NCBI GenBank assembly: GCA_020217035.1
Contig: JAIWOG010000019.1
Span: forward strand, 1 to 10,000
DNA: 10,000 nt
Source of the DNA: Magnetospirillum sp.
GTDB lineage: Bacteria; Pseudomonadota; Alphaproteobacteria; Rhodospirillales; Magnetospirillaceae
Reading direction: 5' to 3'
The number at the start of each line of letters is the position of its first letter. Positions within the stretch are counted from its first letter, which is position 1. Shown one piece after another: positions 1-6,344 of the stretch. Both the position numbers and the translations under genes were made by a program. The notes under the pieces are model-generated. The model ran no database searches, was not told the DNA's origin, and saw nothing but the letters and a program-made list of their open reading frames with translations.

Positions 1-596
1 TGGTGGCGCAGGCCGAGGCGGCTTTGGCCCAGGCCCGCGCCCGGTTGGAACGGGCCCGCGCGGTGCGCGAGCAAAAGCAAAGCGTCGACAGCCGTCGCCA
101 AGCCCTGGAGCGCAAGGGCACGGTATCGGTCGAGGCGGCCGAGGACGCCCGCGCCGGTGCCGACATCGCCGCCGCCGACGTGGCCGTCGCCCTGGCCGAC
201 ATCGAGGCGTCGCGGGCGCTGCTGGAACGCGAACGTCAGAAACTGGCGAAATCCACCTTGCTGGCCCCCTATGACGGCGTGGTGGTCAAGCGCGACCGTG
301 AATTGGGCGCCGCCGTGGTCGCCGGGGGAACAGTGTTCACCGTGGTCGATCCCGCCACCGTGTGGGTGCGTGCCTATGTGGACGAGGCCCGCGCCGGAAA
401 GCTGGCACCCGGTCAGGCGGCCCGTATCGTCCTGCGGTCGTTGCCGGGGCGCGACTTCCCCGGCCGTGTCGCCCGCGTCGACATCGAGGCCGACCGGGTG
501 TCCGAGGAACGGGTGGTTCACGTCGCCTTCGACGTCATCCCCCAACCCTTCCATCTGGGCGAGCAGGCCGAGGTGGTGGTGGAGGACGGGCCATGA
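1..596 (+). CDS. HlyD-type periplasmic adaptor of an ABC exporter (5' partial)
   Basis: This is the C-terminal part of a membrane-fusion (HlyD/RND-type) adaptor; its start lies left of the window. The first ~85 visible residues are Ala/Arg/Glu/Gln-rich and lack prolines, as expected for the second arm of the alpha-helical hairpin coiled coil. A lipoyl/barrel-sandwich half follows (STLLAPYDGVVVKRD, about residues 84-98), then a beta-barrel segment with VWVRAYVDE and LAPGQAARIVL. The family bridges an inner-membrane transporter to an outer-membrane channel across the periplasm. The stop codon overlaps the ATG of the permease gene (ATGA at 593-596), so the two are translationally coupled. With the separate permease and ATPase downstream, the arrangement resembles DevBCA-type exporters rather than MacAB, where the permease and ATPase are fused. 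The substrate cannot be read from the sequence. The family call is firm; the exact subfamily is not. Confidence 0.88.
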   Translation, partial: VAQAEAALAQARARLERARAVREQKQSVDSRRQALERKGTVSVEAAEDARAGADIAAADVAVALADIEASRALLERERQKLAKSTLLAPYDGVVVKRDRELGAAVVAGGTVFTVVDPATVWVRAYVDEARAGKLAPGQAARIVLRSLPGRDFPGRVARVDIEADRVSEERVVHVAFDVIPQPFHLGEQAEVVVEDGP

Positions 597-1723
597 ACCT
601 GGCGTTGCGTGACATCCGCCATCGGTTGGGACGTTTCGTGCTGACCTGCGTCGGCCTCGCCTTGTTGTTGGGGGTGGTGTTGTCGATGATCGGGATTTAT
701 CGCGGCATCGTCGCCGACGCCTTGCAATTGGTGCGTCTGGCCGACGCCGATTTGTGGGTGGTCGAAGGCGGTACCCAGGGCCCCTTCGCCGAATCTTCCC
801 GTATTCCCAAGGATACCCGGGAAACCGTCGCCCGCCTGCAAGGCGTCGCCGAGGCCGGGGTGTTGACTTTCCAGACCGCCGAGGCCAGCCACGGCCCGCG
901 CAAGATCAGGCTTTACGTGGTCGGCTACGAGATCGGCCGCCTGGGCGGACCGGCCCAATTGCTGGCGGGACGCGCCATCGCGCGGTCCCATTACGAGATG
1001 GTGGTCGATGTTCGTTCCGGCATTCCCTTGGGGGCAAGGGTGCGCCTGGGGGCGAAGGACTTCACCGTCGTCGGGTTGACCCAAGGGCGGGTGGATTCCG
1101 GCGGCAATCCCGTCGCCTATCTGACGCTGAAGGACGCCCAGGAACTGCAGTTCGAACTGGAGGCCGCCGCCGCCCGCAACCAGGCGGCGCGGGGGCTGGA
1201 GGCCAACCTGAACCAGGTCAACGCCGTGGTCGCCCGCCTGCATCCCGGGGTGGCGGCGGAAAGCGTCGCCGCGACGGTGCGGCGCTGGAAGCATCTGGGC
1301 GCCGTCACCCAACAAGAGCAGGAAAACCTGCTGGTCAGTTCGGTGGTCGATCGCGCCCGCAAGCAGATCGGCATGTTCACCGCCACCTTGTTGCTGGTGT
1401 CTGCGGTGGTCATCGCCCTGATCATCTACACCATGACCATGGACAAGATGCGCGAGATCGCCACGCTGAAGCTGATCGGCGCCCCCGACCGCACCATCGT
1501 CGGCCTGATCGTCCAGCAATCCCTGGCCTTGGGCGGCATCGGCTTCGCCTTGGGGGCGGCGCTGATCTTCCTGGGGGCCGATTTCTTCCCCCGCCGGGTC
1601 ATCTTGCTGCCGGGCGATGCCGCCGCCTTGGGGGCGGTGGTGATCGCGGTGTGCCTGCTGGCCAGTCTGATGGGGGTGCGCTACGCCTTGAAGATCGACC
1701 CCGCCCAAGCCTTGGGAGGCTGA
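593..1723 (+). CDS. ABC exporter permease, FtsX/MacB fold (DevC-like)
   Basis: A 376-residue inner-membrane permease. The topology is that of the type VII (MacB/FtsX/LolCE) ABC superfamily: a first hydrophobic helix at about residues 14-36, a large periplasmic domain at about 40-258, then three helices at about 261-283, 304-328 and 344-364. Between helices 2 and 3 lies the cytoplasmic coupling segment MREIATLKLIGA (about 286-297), and the C-terminus carries the family-typical DPAQAL ending (369-374). The start is the ATG at 593: GGAGGA at 581-586 sits 6 bases upstream, the ATG overlaps the adaptor stop, and the protein then begins with MNLALRDIRH, typical of this family. The in-frame extension further upstream lies inside the adaptor gene and is not real. 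The ATPase gene follows after one base. The protein probably moves a lipid, glycolipid or small amphiphile out of the inner membrane, but this is inferred from the family only. Confidence 0.9.
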   Translation: MNLALRDIRHRLGRFVLTCVGLALLLGVVLSMIGIYRGIVADALQLVRLADADLWVVEGGTQGPFAESSRIPKDTRETVARLQGVAEAGVLTFQTAEASHGPRKIRLYVVGYEIGRLGGPAQLLAGRAIARSHYEMVVDVRSGIPLGARVRLGAKDFTVVGLTQGRVDSGGNPVAYLTLKDAQELQFELEAAAARNQAARGLEANLNQVNAVVARLHPGVAAESVAATVRRWKHLGAVTQQEQENLLVSSVVDRARKQIGMFTATLLLVSAVVIALIIYTMTMDKMREIATLKLIGAPDRTIVGLIVQQSLALGGIGFALGAALIFLGADFFPRRVILLPGDAAALGAVVIAVCLLASLMGVRYALKIDPAQALGG

Positions 1724-1724
1724 G

Positions 1725-2405
1725 ATGGAAGCCCTGGTCCAACTGAGAGGTCTGGCGAAGCATTACGGCGAGGGGACGACGCGGGTTGACGCCCTGCGCG
1801 GCCTTGACCTCGACATCCACGCTGGCCAAGTGGTGGGGCTGCTGGGGCCCAGCGGTTCCGGCAAAAGCACGCTTTTGAACCTGGTGGGCGCCATCGTCGA
1901 ACCCAGCGCCGGCTGGATGCGGCTGGACGACGAGGTGGTCTATGACGGCAAGTGGACACGGCGCGACCTGCGCCGCCTGCGGCTGGAAAAGATCGGCTTC
2001 ATCTTTCAGTTCCACAACCTGATCCCGTTCCTGTCGGTGTCCGAGAACGTCGAGGTGGTGCTGGACCTGGTCGGGCAGGGGCGCCCCCAAGCCCAGGCGC
2101 GGGCGCGGGAATTGCTGGATTATTTGGAAGTGGGCGAGCATGCCGACCGGCGGCCGTCACAATTGTCCGGTGGCCAGGCTCAGCGCGTCGCCATCGCCCG
2201 CGCCCTGGCCAACCGGCCGCGCATCATCCTGGCCGACGAACCCACCGCGGCGCTGGATTCGGAACGCGCGGGCATCGTCATGGACCTGTTGCGCAAGGTG
2301 GCGGTGGAACAAAGCGCCGCCGTCATCGTCGTCACCCATGACGAGAAGATCTTCGACCGCTTCGACGCCATGCATGTCCTGCGCGACGGCCGCTTGACCG
2401 CCTAG
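1725..2405 (+). CDS. ABC exporter ATP-binding protein (LolD/MacB/DevA-type)
   Basis: A 226-residue nucleotide-binding subunit with every ABC motif in order: Walker A GPSGSGKST (41-49), Q-loop Gln (IFQFHN, Q95), signature LSGGQ (147-151), Walker B IILADEP with the catalytic Glu at 172, D-loop ALDS (176-179) and H-loop His (THD, H205). The segment around QFHNLIP is typical of the LolD/MacB/FtsE branch that partners FtsX-fold permeases. The length is normal for a stand-alone ATPase. The ATG at 1725 follows the permease stop by one base, with a GGGAGG ribosome site at 1714-1719. This is the last gene of the three-gene exporter operon. Its TAG stop (2403-2405) is part of the CTAG that forms the left end of the palindromic element at 2402-2584, so the element did not shorten the protein: the same TAG would exist in the uninserted target. 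Confidence 0.93.
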   Translation: MEALVQLRGLAKHYGEGTTRVDALRGLDLDIHAGQVVGLLGPSGSGKSTLLNLVGAIVEPSAGWMRLDDEVVYDGKWTRRDLRRLRLEKIGFIFQFHNLIPFLSVSENVEVVLDLVGQGRPQAQARARELLDYLEVGEHADRRPSQLSGGQAQRVAIARALANRPRIILADEPTAALDSERAGIVMDLLRKVAVEQSAAVIVVTHDEKIFDRFDAMHVLRDGRLTA

Positions 2406-2584
2406 GGCGTAAACTCATAAATCCCATGGCGCTCTGAGGCAAACCCGAAGGGCATGCCCCACAAAGCCATCTAACTGTGCCGTCAAATTTGGCGATAGCG
2501 CCGCTATCGCCTGCATTTCCCGGCGCTTTACATGGCTTTGTGGGGTGTGCAGAGCACCATGGGATTTATGAGTTTACGCCCTAG
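2402..2584. mobile_element. MITE-like near-palindromic intergenic element
   Basis: The outer 28 bases (2402-2429, beginning CTAGGGCGTAAACTC) are a perfect inverted match to 2557-2584. Inside them, GCTCTG (2431-2436) pairs with 2551-2555 and its flank. CCCCACAAAGCCAT (2457-2470) pairs perfectly with 2532-2545, and the centre is a 9-bp stem with a GCC loop (2491-2511). The arms stay in register except for 16 unpaired bases in the left arm (2437-2452), so the whole element is one long imperfect hairpin. No open frame of its own is evident. Both ends carry CTAG, fitting a CTAG or TA target duplication of the sort used by IS5- and IS630-related elements. Internally deleted, non-autonomous IS derivatives (MITEs) have this design; an ERIC-like intergenic palindrome is the alternative. 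In RNA from either strand it would fold into a strong 3' hairpin for both convergent genes, although it lacks a clear T-run. Confidence 0.75.
2491..2511. repeat. Central hairpin of the palindromic element
   Basis: GGCGATAGC at 2491-2499 and GCTATCGCC at 2503-2511 form a perfect 9-bp stem with a 3-base GCC loop. It is the apex of the larger palindrome. The 16-base asymmetry of the left arm explains why this apex lies 8 bases right of the midpoint of the element. There is no T-run on either strand, so by itself it is not a canonical terminator. Confidence 0.8.
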
Positions 2585-2588
2585 CGGC

Positions 2589-3923
2589 TCAGTACTTGCG
2601 GACGCGTTCCGGCGCGATGCCGACGACGCGGCCCCACAGGTCGAAGTCCTCGGCGTTTTCCACTTCCACCAAGACGATGTCGCCGGGTTCCACGTCGGTC
2701 TCGCCGTTCAGGTAGACACAGCCGTCCACTTCCGGGCTGTCGGCCCACGACCGGCCGAAAGCGCCTTCCTCGTCCACCTCGTCGATGATCACCTCGATGG
2801 TCTTGCCGATCTTCGACTTGCTGATGTCGTCGGAAATCTGCCGTGCCACTTCCATCAGCCGGTTGTAGCGTTCTTCCTTGACGTCCTCGTCCACATGGTC
2901 TTCCAAGGAATTGGCCGGGGCGCCGGCGACGTTTTCGTACTTGAAGCAGCCGACGCGGTCGATGCGGGCCTGTTCCAGCCAGTCCAGCAGGAACTCGAAA
3001 TCTTCCTCGGTCTCGCCGGGGAAGCCGACGATGAAGGTGGAACGGATGGCCAGGTCGGGGCAAATCTCGCGCCAGGACTTGATGCGCTCCAACAGGCGTT
3101 CGTGGTCGGCCGGACGCTTCATCGCCTTCAGGATCTTCGGGCTGGCGTGCTGGAACGGGATGTCCAGATAAGGCAGGATCTTGCCTTGGGCCATCAGCGG
3201 GATCACCTCGTCCACATGGGGATAGGGATAGACGTAGTGCAGGCGCGTCCACACCCCCAAGTCACCCAAGGCGGCGGCCAGTTCCGTCAACCGGGTCTTG
3301 ACGGGGCGGCCATGCCATTGGCTTTCGGCGTATTTCAGGTCAACGCCATAGGCGCCGGTATCCTGGCTGATGACCAGGATTTCCCGGATGCCGGCCATGG
3401 CCAGACGCTCGGCTTCTTCCAGCACCTCGCTCACCGGGCGGCTGACCAGGTCGCCACGGATGCCGGGGATGATGCAGAACGAACAGCGATGGTTGCAGCC
3501 TTCGGAAATCTTCAGATAGGCGTAATGGCTGGGCGTCAGGTGCAGACCCTCGGGCGGGACCAGGGAATGCAGCGGCGAGCTTTCCGGCGGCGCCGCTTCG
3601 TGCACGGCGTCCACCACCTGCTGGTATTGGTGCGGCCCGGTCACCGCCAGCACGTCGGGATGGACCTTGCGGATGGCGTCTTCTTCCACGCCCATGCAGC
3701 CGGTGACGATGACGCGGCCGTTTTCGTTCATCGCCTCGCCGATGGCTTCCAGCGATTCGGCCCGGGCGCTGTCCAGGAAGCCGCAGGTGTTGACCACCAC
3801 CACGTCGGCGCCGTCATAGGAATCCGAGATGTCGTAGCCCTCGGCGCGTAGGCGGGTGAGGATGCGTTCCGAATCCACCAAGGCCTTGGCGCAGCCCAGG
3901 CTGACGATTCCGATTTTCGGCAT
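2589..3923 (-). CDS. rimO: Ribosomal protein uS12 (Asp88) methylthiotransferase RimO
   Basis: A 444-residue radical-SAM methylthiotransferase that adds a methylthio group to a conserved aspartate of ribosomal protein S12 in the cytoplasm. The N-terminal UPF0004 domain carries the three cysteines of the auxiliary iron-sulfur cluster: C11 in [13 protein letters not shown]47 in NTCGF and C76 in TGCMG. The radical-SAM cluster motif CNHRCSFC has cysteines at 143, 147 and 150, followed by IPGIRG. A TRAM domain ends the protein (about residues 370-440). The [12 protein letters not shown] opening and the PYLDIPFQH segment point to RimO rather than the tRNA enzyme MiaB. Length is as expected. The ATG at 3921-3923 is preceded on its strand by GAAGGA (3933-3938). 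It converges with the ABC ATPase gene, and its TGA stop is only four bases from the palindromic element. It diverges from the YeeE/YedE pair across a 144-base gap. Confidence 0.97.
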   Translation of the reverse strand: MPKIGIVSLGCAKALVDSERILTRLRAEGYDISDSYDGADVVVVNTCGFLDSARAESLEAIGEAMNENGRVIVTGCMGVEEDAIRKVHPDVLAVTGPHQYQQVVDAVHEAAPPESSPLHSLVPPEGLHLTPSHYAYLKISEGCNHRCSFCIIPGIRGDLVSRPVSEVLEEAERLAMAGIREILVISQDTGAYGVDLKYAESQWHGRPVKTRLTELAAALGDLGVWTRLHYVYPYPHVDEVIPLMAQGKILPYLDIPFQHASPKILKAMKRPADHERLLERIKSWREICPDLAIRSTFIVGFPGETEEDFEFLLDWLEQARIDRVGCFKYENVAGAPANSLEDHVDEDVKEERYNRLMEVARQISDDISKSKIGKTIEVIIDEVDEEGAFGRSWADSPEVDGCVYLNGETDVEPGDIVLVEVENAEDFDLWGRVVGIAPERVRKY

Positions 3924-4002
3924 GGTGGGGATTCCTTCGTTGGATGATGGCGGTGGAAGTAGCTTTTTGCGGCCCGAGATTCAAGCCCGCTGCGTTCTTT
4001 CC

Positions 4003-4029
4003 TTGACGATTTGCTGCGGATGCTAAATT
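4003..4029 (+). promoter_or_regulatory. Candidate sigma70-type promoter for the YeeE/YedE pair
   Basis: In the gap between rimO and the transporter genes, TTGACG (4003-4008; five of six to the -35 consensus) is followed 15 bases later by TAAATT (4024-4029; four of six to the -10 consensus). The spacing is shorter than ideal. It lies in a locally AT-rich stretch and would give a leader of about 30 bases before the ATG at 4068. No operator-like repeat for an ArsR/BigR-type sulfur regulator was seen. This is a pattern match only. Confidence 0.35.
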
Positions 4030-4067
4030 AGTCGCCCCTGTTGTTCTCGCATCTGCGGTAAGCAAAG

Positions 4068-4499
4068 ATGAACCTTGCTGATTTTTCGCCCCTGATGGGT
4101 TTGGCCGGCGGTGCCCTGATCGGCGCCGCGGCAGTGTTGTTGATGTTGGCCAATGGTCGGATCATGGGCATCGCCGGCATCGTCGGCGGCGTGATCCAGG
4201 AACCGCGTTCCGCCGACACCCCCTGGCGTCTGGCCTTCCTGGCCGGCATGGCGGTTCCGGCCGTGGCGGCCACGGCTTTGGGACTGTTTCCGGCTTCGGT
4301 GCCGGCCGGAATGGGAATGGTGCTGGTGGCCGGTTTCCTGGTCGGCTTGGGCAGCCGCATGGCCAATGGCTGCACCTCGGGCCATGGGATTTGCGGTTTG
4401 GCCCGTCTGTCGCGGCGTTCGATGGCGGCGGTCGCCACCTTCATGGCGGTGGCGGGGCTGACCGTTTATGTCGTCCGTCATGGGCTGGGGGGGATGTGA
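4068..4499 (+). CDS. YeeE/YedE-family transporter, N-terminal half protein (PmpA-like)
   Basis: A 143-residue integral membrane protein of the YeeE/YedE (DUF395, sulf_transp) family, whose best-studied member TsuA imports thiosulfate. Hydrophobic segments lie at about residues 8-29, 32-42, 54-74, 79-97 and 118-137. The diagnostic family motif NGCTSGHGICGLARLS occupies residues 100-115 with cysteines at 102 and 109. In TsuA, cysteines of this kind line the path and contact the substrate. Many proteobacteria split the transporter into two short proteins, PmpA and PmpB, as seen here. The ribosome site is weak (GGTAAG about 9 bases before the ATG at 4068), but no better start preserves the reading frame and topology. 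The next gene overlaps the stop by one base. No sulfur dioxygenase, rhodanese or regulator gene is adjacent, so thiosulfate is only one of several possible sulfur substrates. Confidence 0.88.
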   Translation: MNLADFSPLMGLAGGALIGAAAVLLMLANGRIMGIAGIVGGVIQEPRSADTPWRLAFLAGMAVPAVAATALGLFPASVPAGMGMVLVAGFLVGLGSRMANGCTSGHGICGLARLSRRSMAAVATFMAVAGLTVYVVRHGLGGM

Positions 4500-4942
4500 T
4501 GCAGCGTCAAATCAGCGCCTTCGCCGCCGGTTTGCTGTTCGGCTGCGGTCTTTTGGTGTCGGGCATGGCCGATCCGGCCAGGGTTTTGGGGTTCCTGGAC
4601 CTTTTCGGCACCTGGGACCCGACCTTGGCCTTCGTCATGGGCGGCGGGTTGGCGGTGACCGGCCTGGGCTATGCCTGGTGCCTGCGCCGTTCGGGGCCAT
4701 TATGCGCCGTCAACTACCAGATTCCCAACCGCCGCGACCTGGATGCGCGGCTGTTCCTGGGTGCCGGGCTGTTCGGCGTGGGCTGGGGGCTGGTGGGCTA
4801 TTGCCCCGGTCCGGCGTTGCTGGCCGGAGCGGCGGGGCAGGGCACCGCGCTTTGGTTCTGTGGCGCCATGCTGGCTGGCATGCTGTGCTGGCGCTGGCTG
4901 GAAATCAGCGATTGGTTGCAGCCGGGCACCGCCAAGGGCTGA
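4499..4942 (+). CDS. YeeE/YedE-family transporter, second half protein (PmpB-like, DUF6691)
   Basis: A 147-residue membrane protein forming the second half of the split YeeE/YedE transporter. Family landmarks are SGMADPARVLGFLDLFG (residues 21-37), WDPTLAFVMGG (39-49) and GYCPGPALL with a conserved cysteine at 102. These correspond to the second repeat of full-length YeeE/YedE. Hydrophobic segments lie at about residues 6-22, 42-60, 84-101, 103-112 and 116-131. The start chosen is the ATG at 4499, which overlaps the previous TGA by one base (TGATG) and has a G-rich GGGGGGA site just upstream. An in-frame extension back to 4391 lies inside the previous gene and lacks family similarity. The two genes are evidently co-translated, and the proteins presumably pair to make one pore. 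A strong terminator follows directly. Confidence 0.88.
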   Translation: MQRQISAFAAGLLFGCGLLVSGMADPARVLGFLDLFGTWDPTLAFVMGGGLAVTGLGYAWCLRRSGPLCAVNYQIPNRRDLDARLFLGAGLFGVGWGLVGYCPGPALLAGAAGQGTALWFCGAMLAGMLCWRWLEISDWLQPGTAKG

Positions 4943-4946
4943 AACG

Positions 4947-4980
4947 AAAAAAGCCCGGAACCATCGGTTCCGGGCGTTTT
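4947..4980. terminator. Bidirectional intrinsic terminator between the YeeE/YedE pair and pal
   Basis: GCCCGGAACC (4953-4962) and GGTTCCGGGC (4966-4975) form a perfect 10-bp stem with a 3-base loop. On the plus strand it is followed by GTTTT. On the minus strand it is followed by six consecutive T (complement of AAAAAA at 4947-4952). It therefore ends the transporter pair in one direction and pal in the other. Confidence 0.93.
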
Positions 4981-4998
4981 CTTGTCCGACGTTTCGCC

Positions 4999-5523
4999 TT
5001 ATTGGGCGATGACGCTGACGGCGCGGCGGTTCTGCGCCCAGGCCTGCTCGTTCGAGCCGTTGGCCTCGGGGCGTTCCTTGCCATAGGTCGAAGTGGACAG
5101 GCGGCTGCCCTGGACGCCCTGGGCCATCAGGTATTCCTTGGCCGACTGGGCGCGGCGGTCGCCCAGCGCCAGGTTGTATTCGCGGGTGCCGCGTTCGTCG
5201 GCATGGCCTTCGATGCGCAGCATGACGGTGGGATAGCGACGCAGGAAGGCGGCCTGGCGGTCCAGGGTGGCCTTGGCGTCGGCGGACAGCGACTGGCTGT
5301 CGGTGCCGAAATAGACGCGGTCGCCGACCGAAGTCTGGAATTCGCGCTGCATCTGGGCCAGACGCTCGGCTTCACTCATCACGCCGCCGGTGGGGCGCTG
5401 GGCGGTGGTTCCGGTGTTGTAGCCGGCGCCGGTGGCGCCGCCGGTCTGCTGCGCCTGGTCCGAGCAGGCGGCGACCGCCATCAGGGCGGTCAGAGCGGTG
5501 AAAGAAACGACGATGCGACGCAT
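4999..5523 (-). CDS. pal: Peptidoglycan-associated lipoprotein Pal
   Basis: A 174-residue outer-membrane lipoprotein of the OmpA/Pal family. In the family it anchors the outer membrane to peptidoglycan and works with TolB in the Tol-Pal system during cell constriction. The signal peptide (residues 1-19, MRRIVVSF start) ends in a lipobox, VAAC, with the lipidated cysteine at 20. A low-complexity Gly/Thr/Gln linker spans about residues 24-48. The OmpA-like domain follows from about residue 68 with VYFGTDSQSLS, then IEGHADERGTREYN (104-117) and LGDRRA (120-125), the peptidoglycan-binding core, and ends in AQNRRAVSVI. The start is the ATG at 5521-5523, which gives a proper signal peptide and has AAGGGGA seven bases upstream; a longer in-frame start at 5571 would bury the signal peptide. 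No tolQRAB gene flanks it: its neighbours are sodB upstream and the YeeE/YedE pair downstream. A second OmpA-type lipoprotein paralogue is the alternative to the canonical Pal. Confidence 0.9.
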   Translation of the reverse strand: MRRIVVSFTALTALMAVAACSDQAQQTGGATGAGYNTGTTAQRPTGGVMSEAERLAQMQREFQTSVGDRVYFGTDSQSLSADAKATLDRQAAFLRRYPTVMLRIEGHADERGTREYNLALGDRRAQSAKEYLMAQGVQGSRLSTSTYGKERPEANGSNEQAWAQNRRAVSVIAQ

Positions 5524-5530
5524 GTGCGTG

Positions 5531-5537
5531 TCCCCTT
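5531..5537 (-). promoter_or_regulatory. Ribosome-binding site deciding the pal start
   Basis: AAGGGGA on the minus strand lies seven bases before the ATG at 5523. It supports that ATG over the upstream in-frame start at 5571, which would place 16 hydrophilic residues before the lipoprotein signal peptide. Confidence 0.6.
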
Positions 5538-5591
5538 GGGAAGATAAGGTGCGATCCGGGATATTGGCCACGGATCATGGCGGAAATATGG

Positions 5592-5621
5592 AACGGCCCC
5601 TCCCGAAAGGGAAGGGCCGTT
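5592..5621 (-). terminator. Hairpin downstream of sodB, likely terminator or processing site
   Basis: AACGGCCC (5592-5599) pairs with GGGCCGTT (5614-5621). After one mismatch TCCC (5601-5604) pairs with GGGA (5609-5612), closing a GAAA tetraloop. It lies 24 bases beyond the sodB stop and upstream of pal. On the minus strand the downstream bases are only moderately T-rich (CATATTTCC), so termination may be partial and some sodB message could run into pal. Confidence 0.65.
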
Positions 5622-5645
5622 TCGCAGATGAACCGAACTTTCGGT

Positions 5646-6242
5646 TTAGCCCAGGTTCTGGGCCACGAAATCCCAATTGACCAGCTTGTCCAGGAAGGTC
5701 TGGACGAAGTCGGGGCGGCGGTTCTGGTAGTCCAGGTAATAAGCGTGTTCCCAGACGTCGACGGTCAACAGCGCCTTCTGGCCGTGGGCCATGGGCAGGT
5801 CGGCGTTGGCGGTCTTGGTGATCTTCAGTGCGCCGTTTTCTTCCACCAGCCAAGCCCAGCCCGAGCCGAACTGGGTGACGGCGGCGTTCTTGAATTCCTC
5901 GGCGAACTTCTCGTAGGAGCCGAAGGCGGCCTCGATCTTGGCCAGCACGGCGCCGGTGGGCTTGCCGCCGCCGCCCTGCTTCATGCAGTTCCAGAAGAAG
6001 GTGTGGTTCCACACTTGCGCTGCGTTGTTGAACACGCCCTGCTTGGCCGGCAGGTCCTTGGCGGCGACCATGATGATCTCTTCCAGGGACTTGGACGCCA
6101 AGTCGGTGTCCTTGATCAGGTTGTTCAGGTTGGTGACATAGGCGTTGTGGTGCTTGCCGTGGTGGAAGTCCAGCGTCTGGGCCGAGATGAACGGTTCCAG
6201 AGCGGTCTTTTCATAGGGAAGCGCGGGAAGCTCGAAAGCCAT
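5646..6242 (-). CDS. sodB: Superoxide dismutase, iron type
   Basis: A 198-residue Fe/Mn-family superoxide dismutase, which converts superoxide to oxygen and hydrogen peroxide. All four metal ligands are present: H27 (in DFHHGKHH), H80 (in VWNHTFFW), D162 and H166 (in DVWEHAYY). The iron-type signature AAQVWNHTF, with Gln at 76 supplying the outer-sphere hydrogen bond, and the FGSGWAWLV segment (125-133) favour the Fe form over Mn. There is no signal peptide, so it is cytoplasmic. Length is normal. The ATG at 6240-6242 has AGAGG seven bases upstream on its strand. It lies 102 bases downstream of hpnE on the same strand, with a recognisable promoter in that gap, so it is probably its own unit, although no terminator was found after hpnE. 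A hairpin separates it from pal. Confidence 0.96.
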   Translation of the reverse strand: MAFELPALPYEKTALEPFISAQTLDFHHGKHHNAYVTNLNNLIKDTDLASKSLEEIIMVAAKDLPAKQGVFNNAAQVWNHTFFWNCMKQGGGGKPTGAVLAKIEAAFGSYEKFAEEFKNAAVTQFGSGWAWLVEENGALKITKTANADLPMAHGQKALLTVDVWEHAYYLDYQNRRPDFVQTFLDKLVNWDFVAQNLG

Positions 6243-6301
6243 TTTTGCCTCTTGTGCTTGGGGAAGTTGGATAGTTTGGAAAATGTCTAAACCTGGCCCA
6301 C

Positions 6302-6330
6302 AACATAGGTAAGTGAAGCCTGAATGTGAA
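6302..6330 (-). promoter_or_regulatory. Candidate sigma70-type promoter of sodB
   Basis: Read on the minus strand, TTCACA (6330-6325; five of six to the -35 consensus) is separated by exactly 17 bases from TATGTT (6307-6302; four of six to the -10 consensus). Transcription would begin near 6295, giving a leader of about 50 bases before the sodB ATG at 6242. The hpnE stop is only 15 bases upstream of the -35. I could not recognise a clear Fur or other regulator box. This is a pattern match only. Confidence 0.45.
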
Positions 6331-6344
6331 GTGGCAAAATCCTA

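Noticed and set aside
518..1708. Long minus-strand open frame across the permease gene
   Set aside because: The composition (runs of Gln, His and Asp) is that of an antisense shadow; the plus strand has clear membrane helices and family motifs.
2491..2511. Simple intrinsic terminator for the ABC operon or rimO
   Set aside because: There is no T-run on either strand, and the stem is the apex of a much larger palindrome, so it was described as part of that element.
2532..3851. Long plus-strand open frame across rimO
   Set aside because: It is the antisense shadow of rimO in a GC-rich genome. It starts inside the palindromic element and its translation is His/Gln/Asp-rich with no family motif.
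4468..5547. Plus-strand open frame spanning the second transporter gene, the terminator and pal
   Set aside because: It crosses a strong intrinsic terminator and runs antisense to pal, with no motif of its own.
5631..5646. Small stem (AACCGA with TCGGTT) at the sodB stop
   Set aside because: Only six base pairs with a four-base loop; the stronger hairpin at 5592-5621 is the better terminator candidate.
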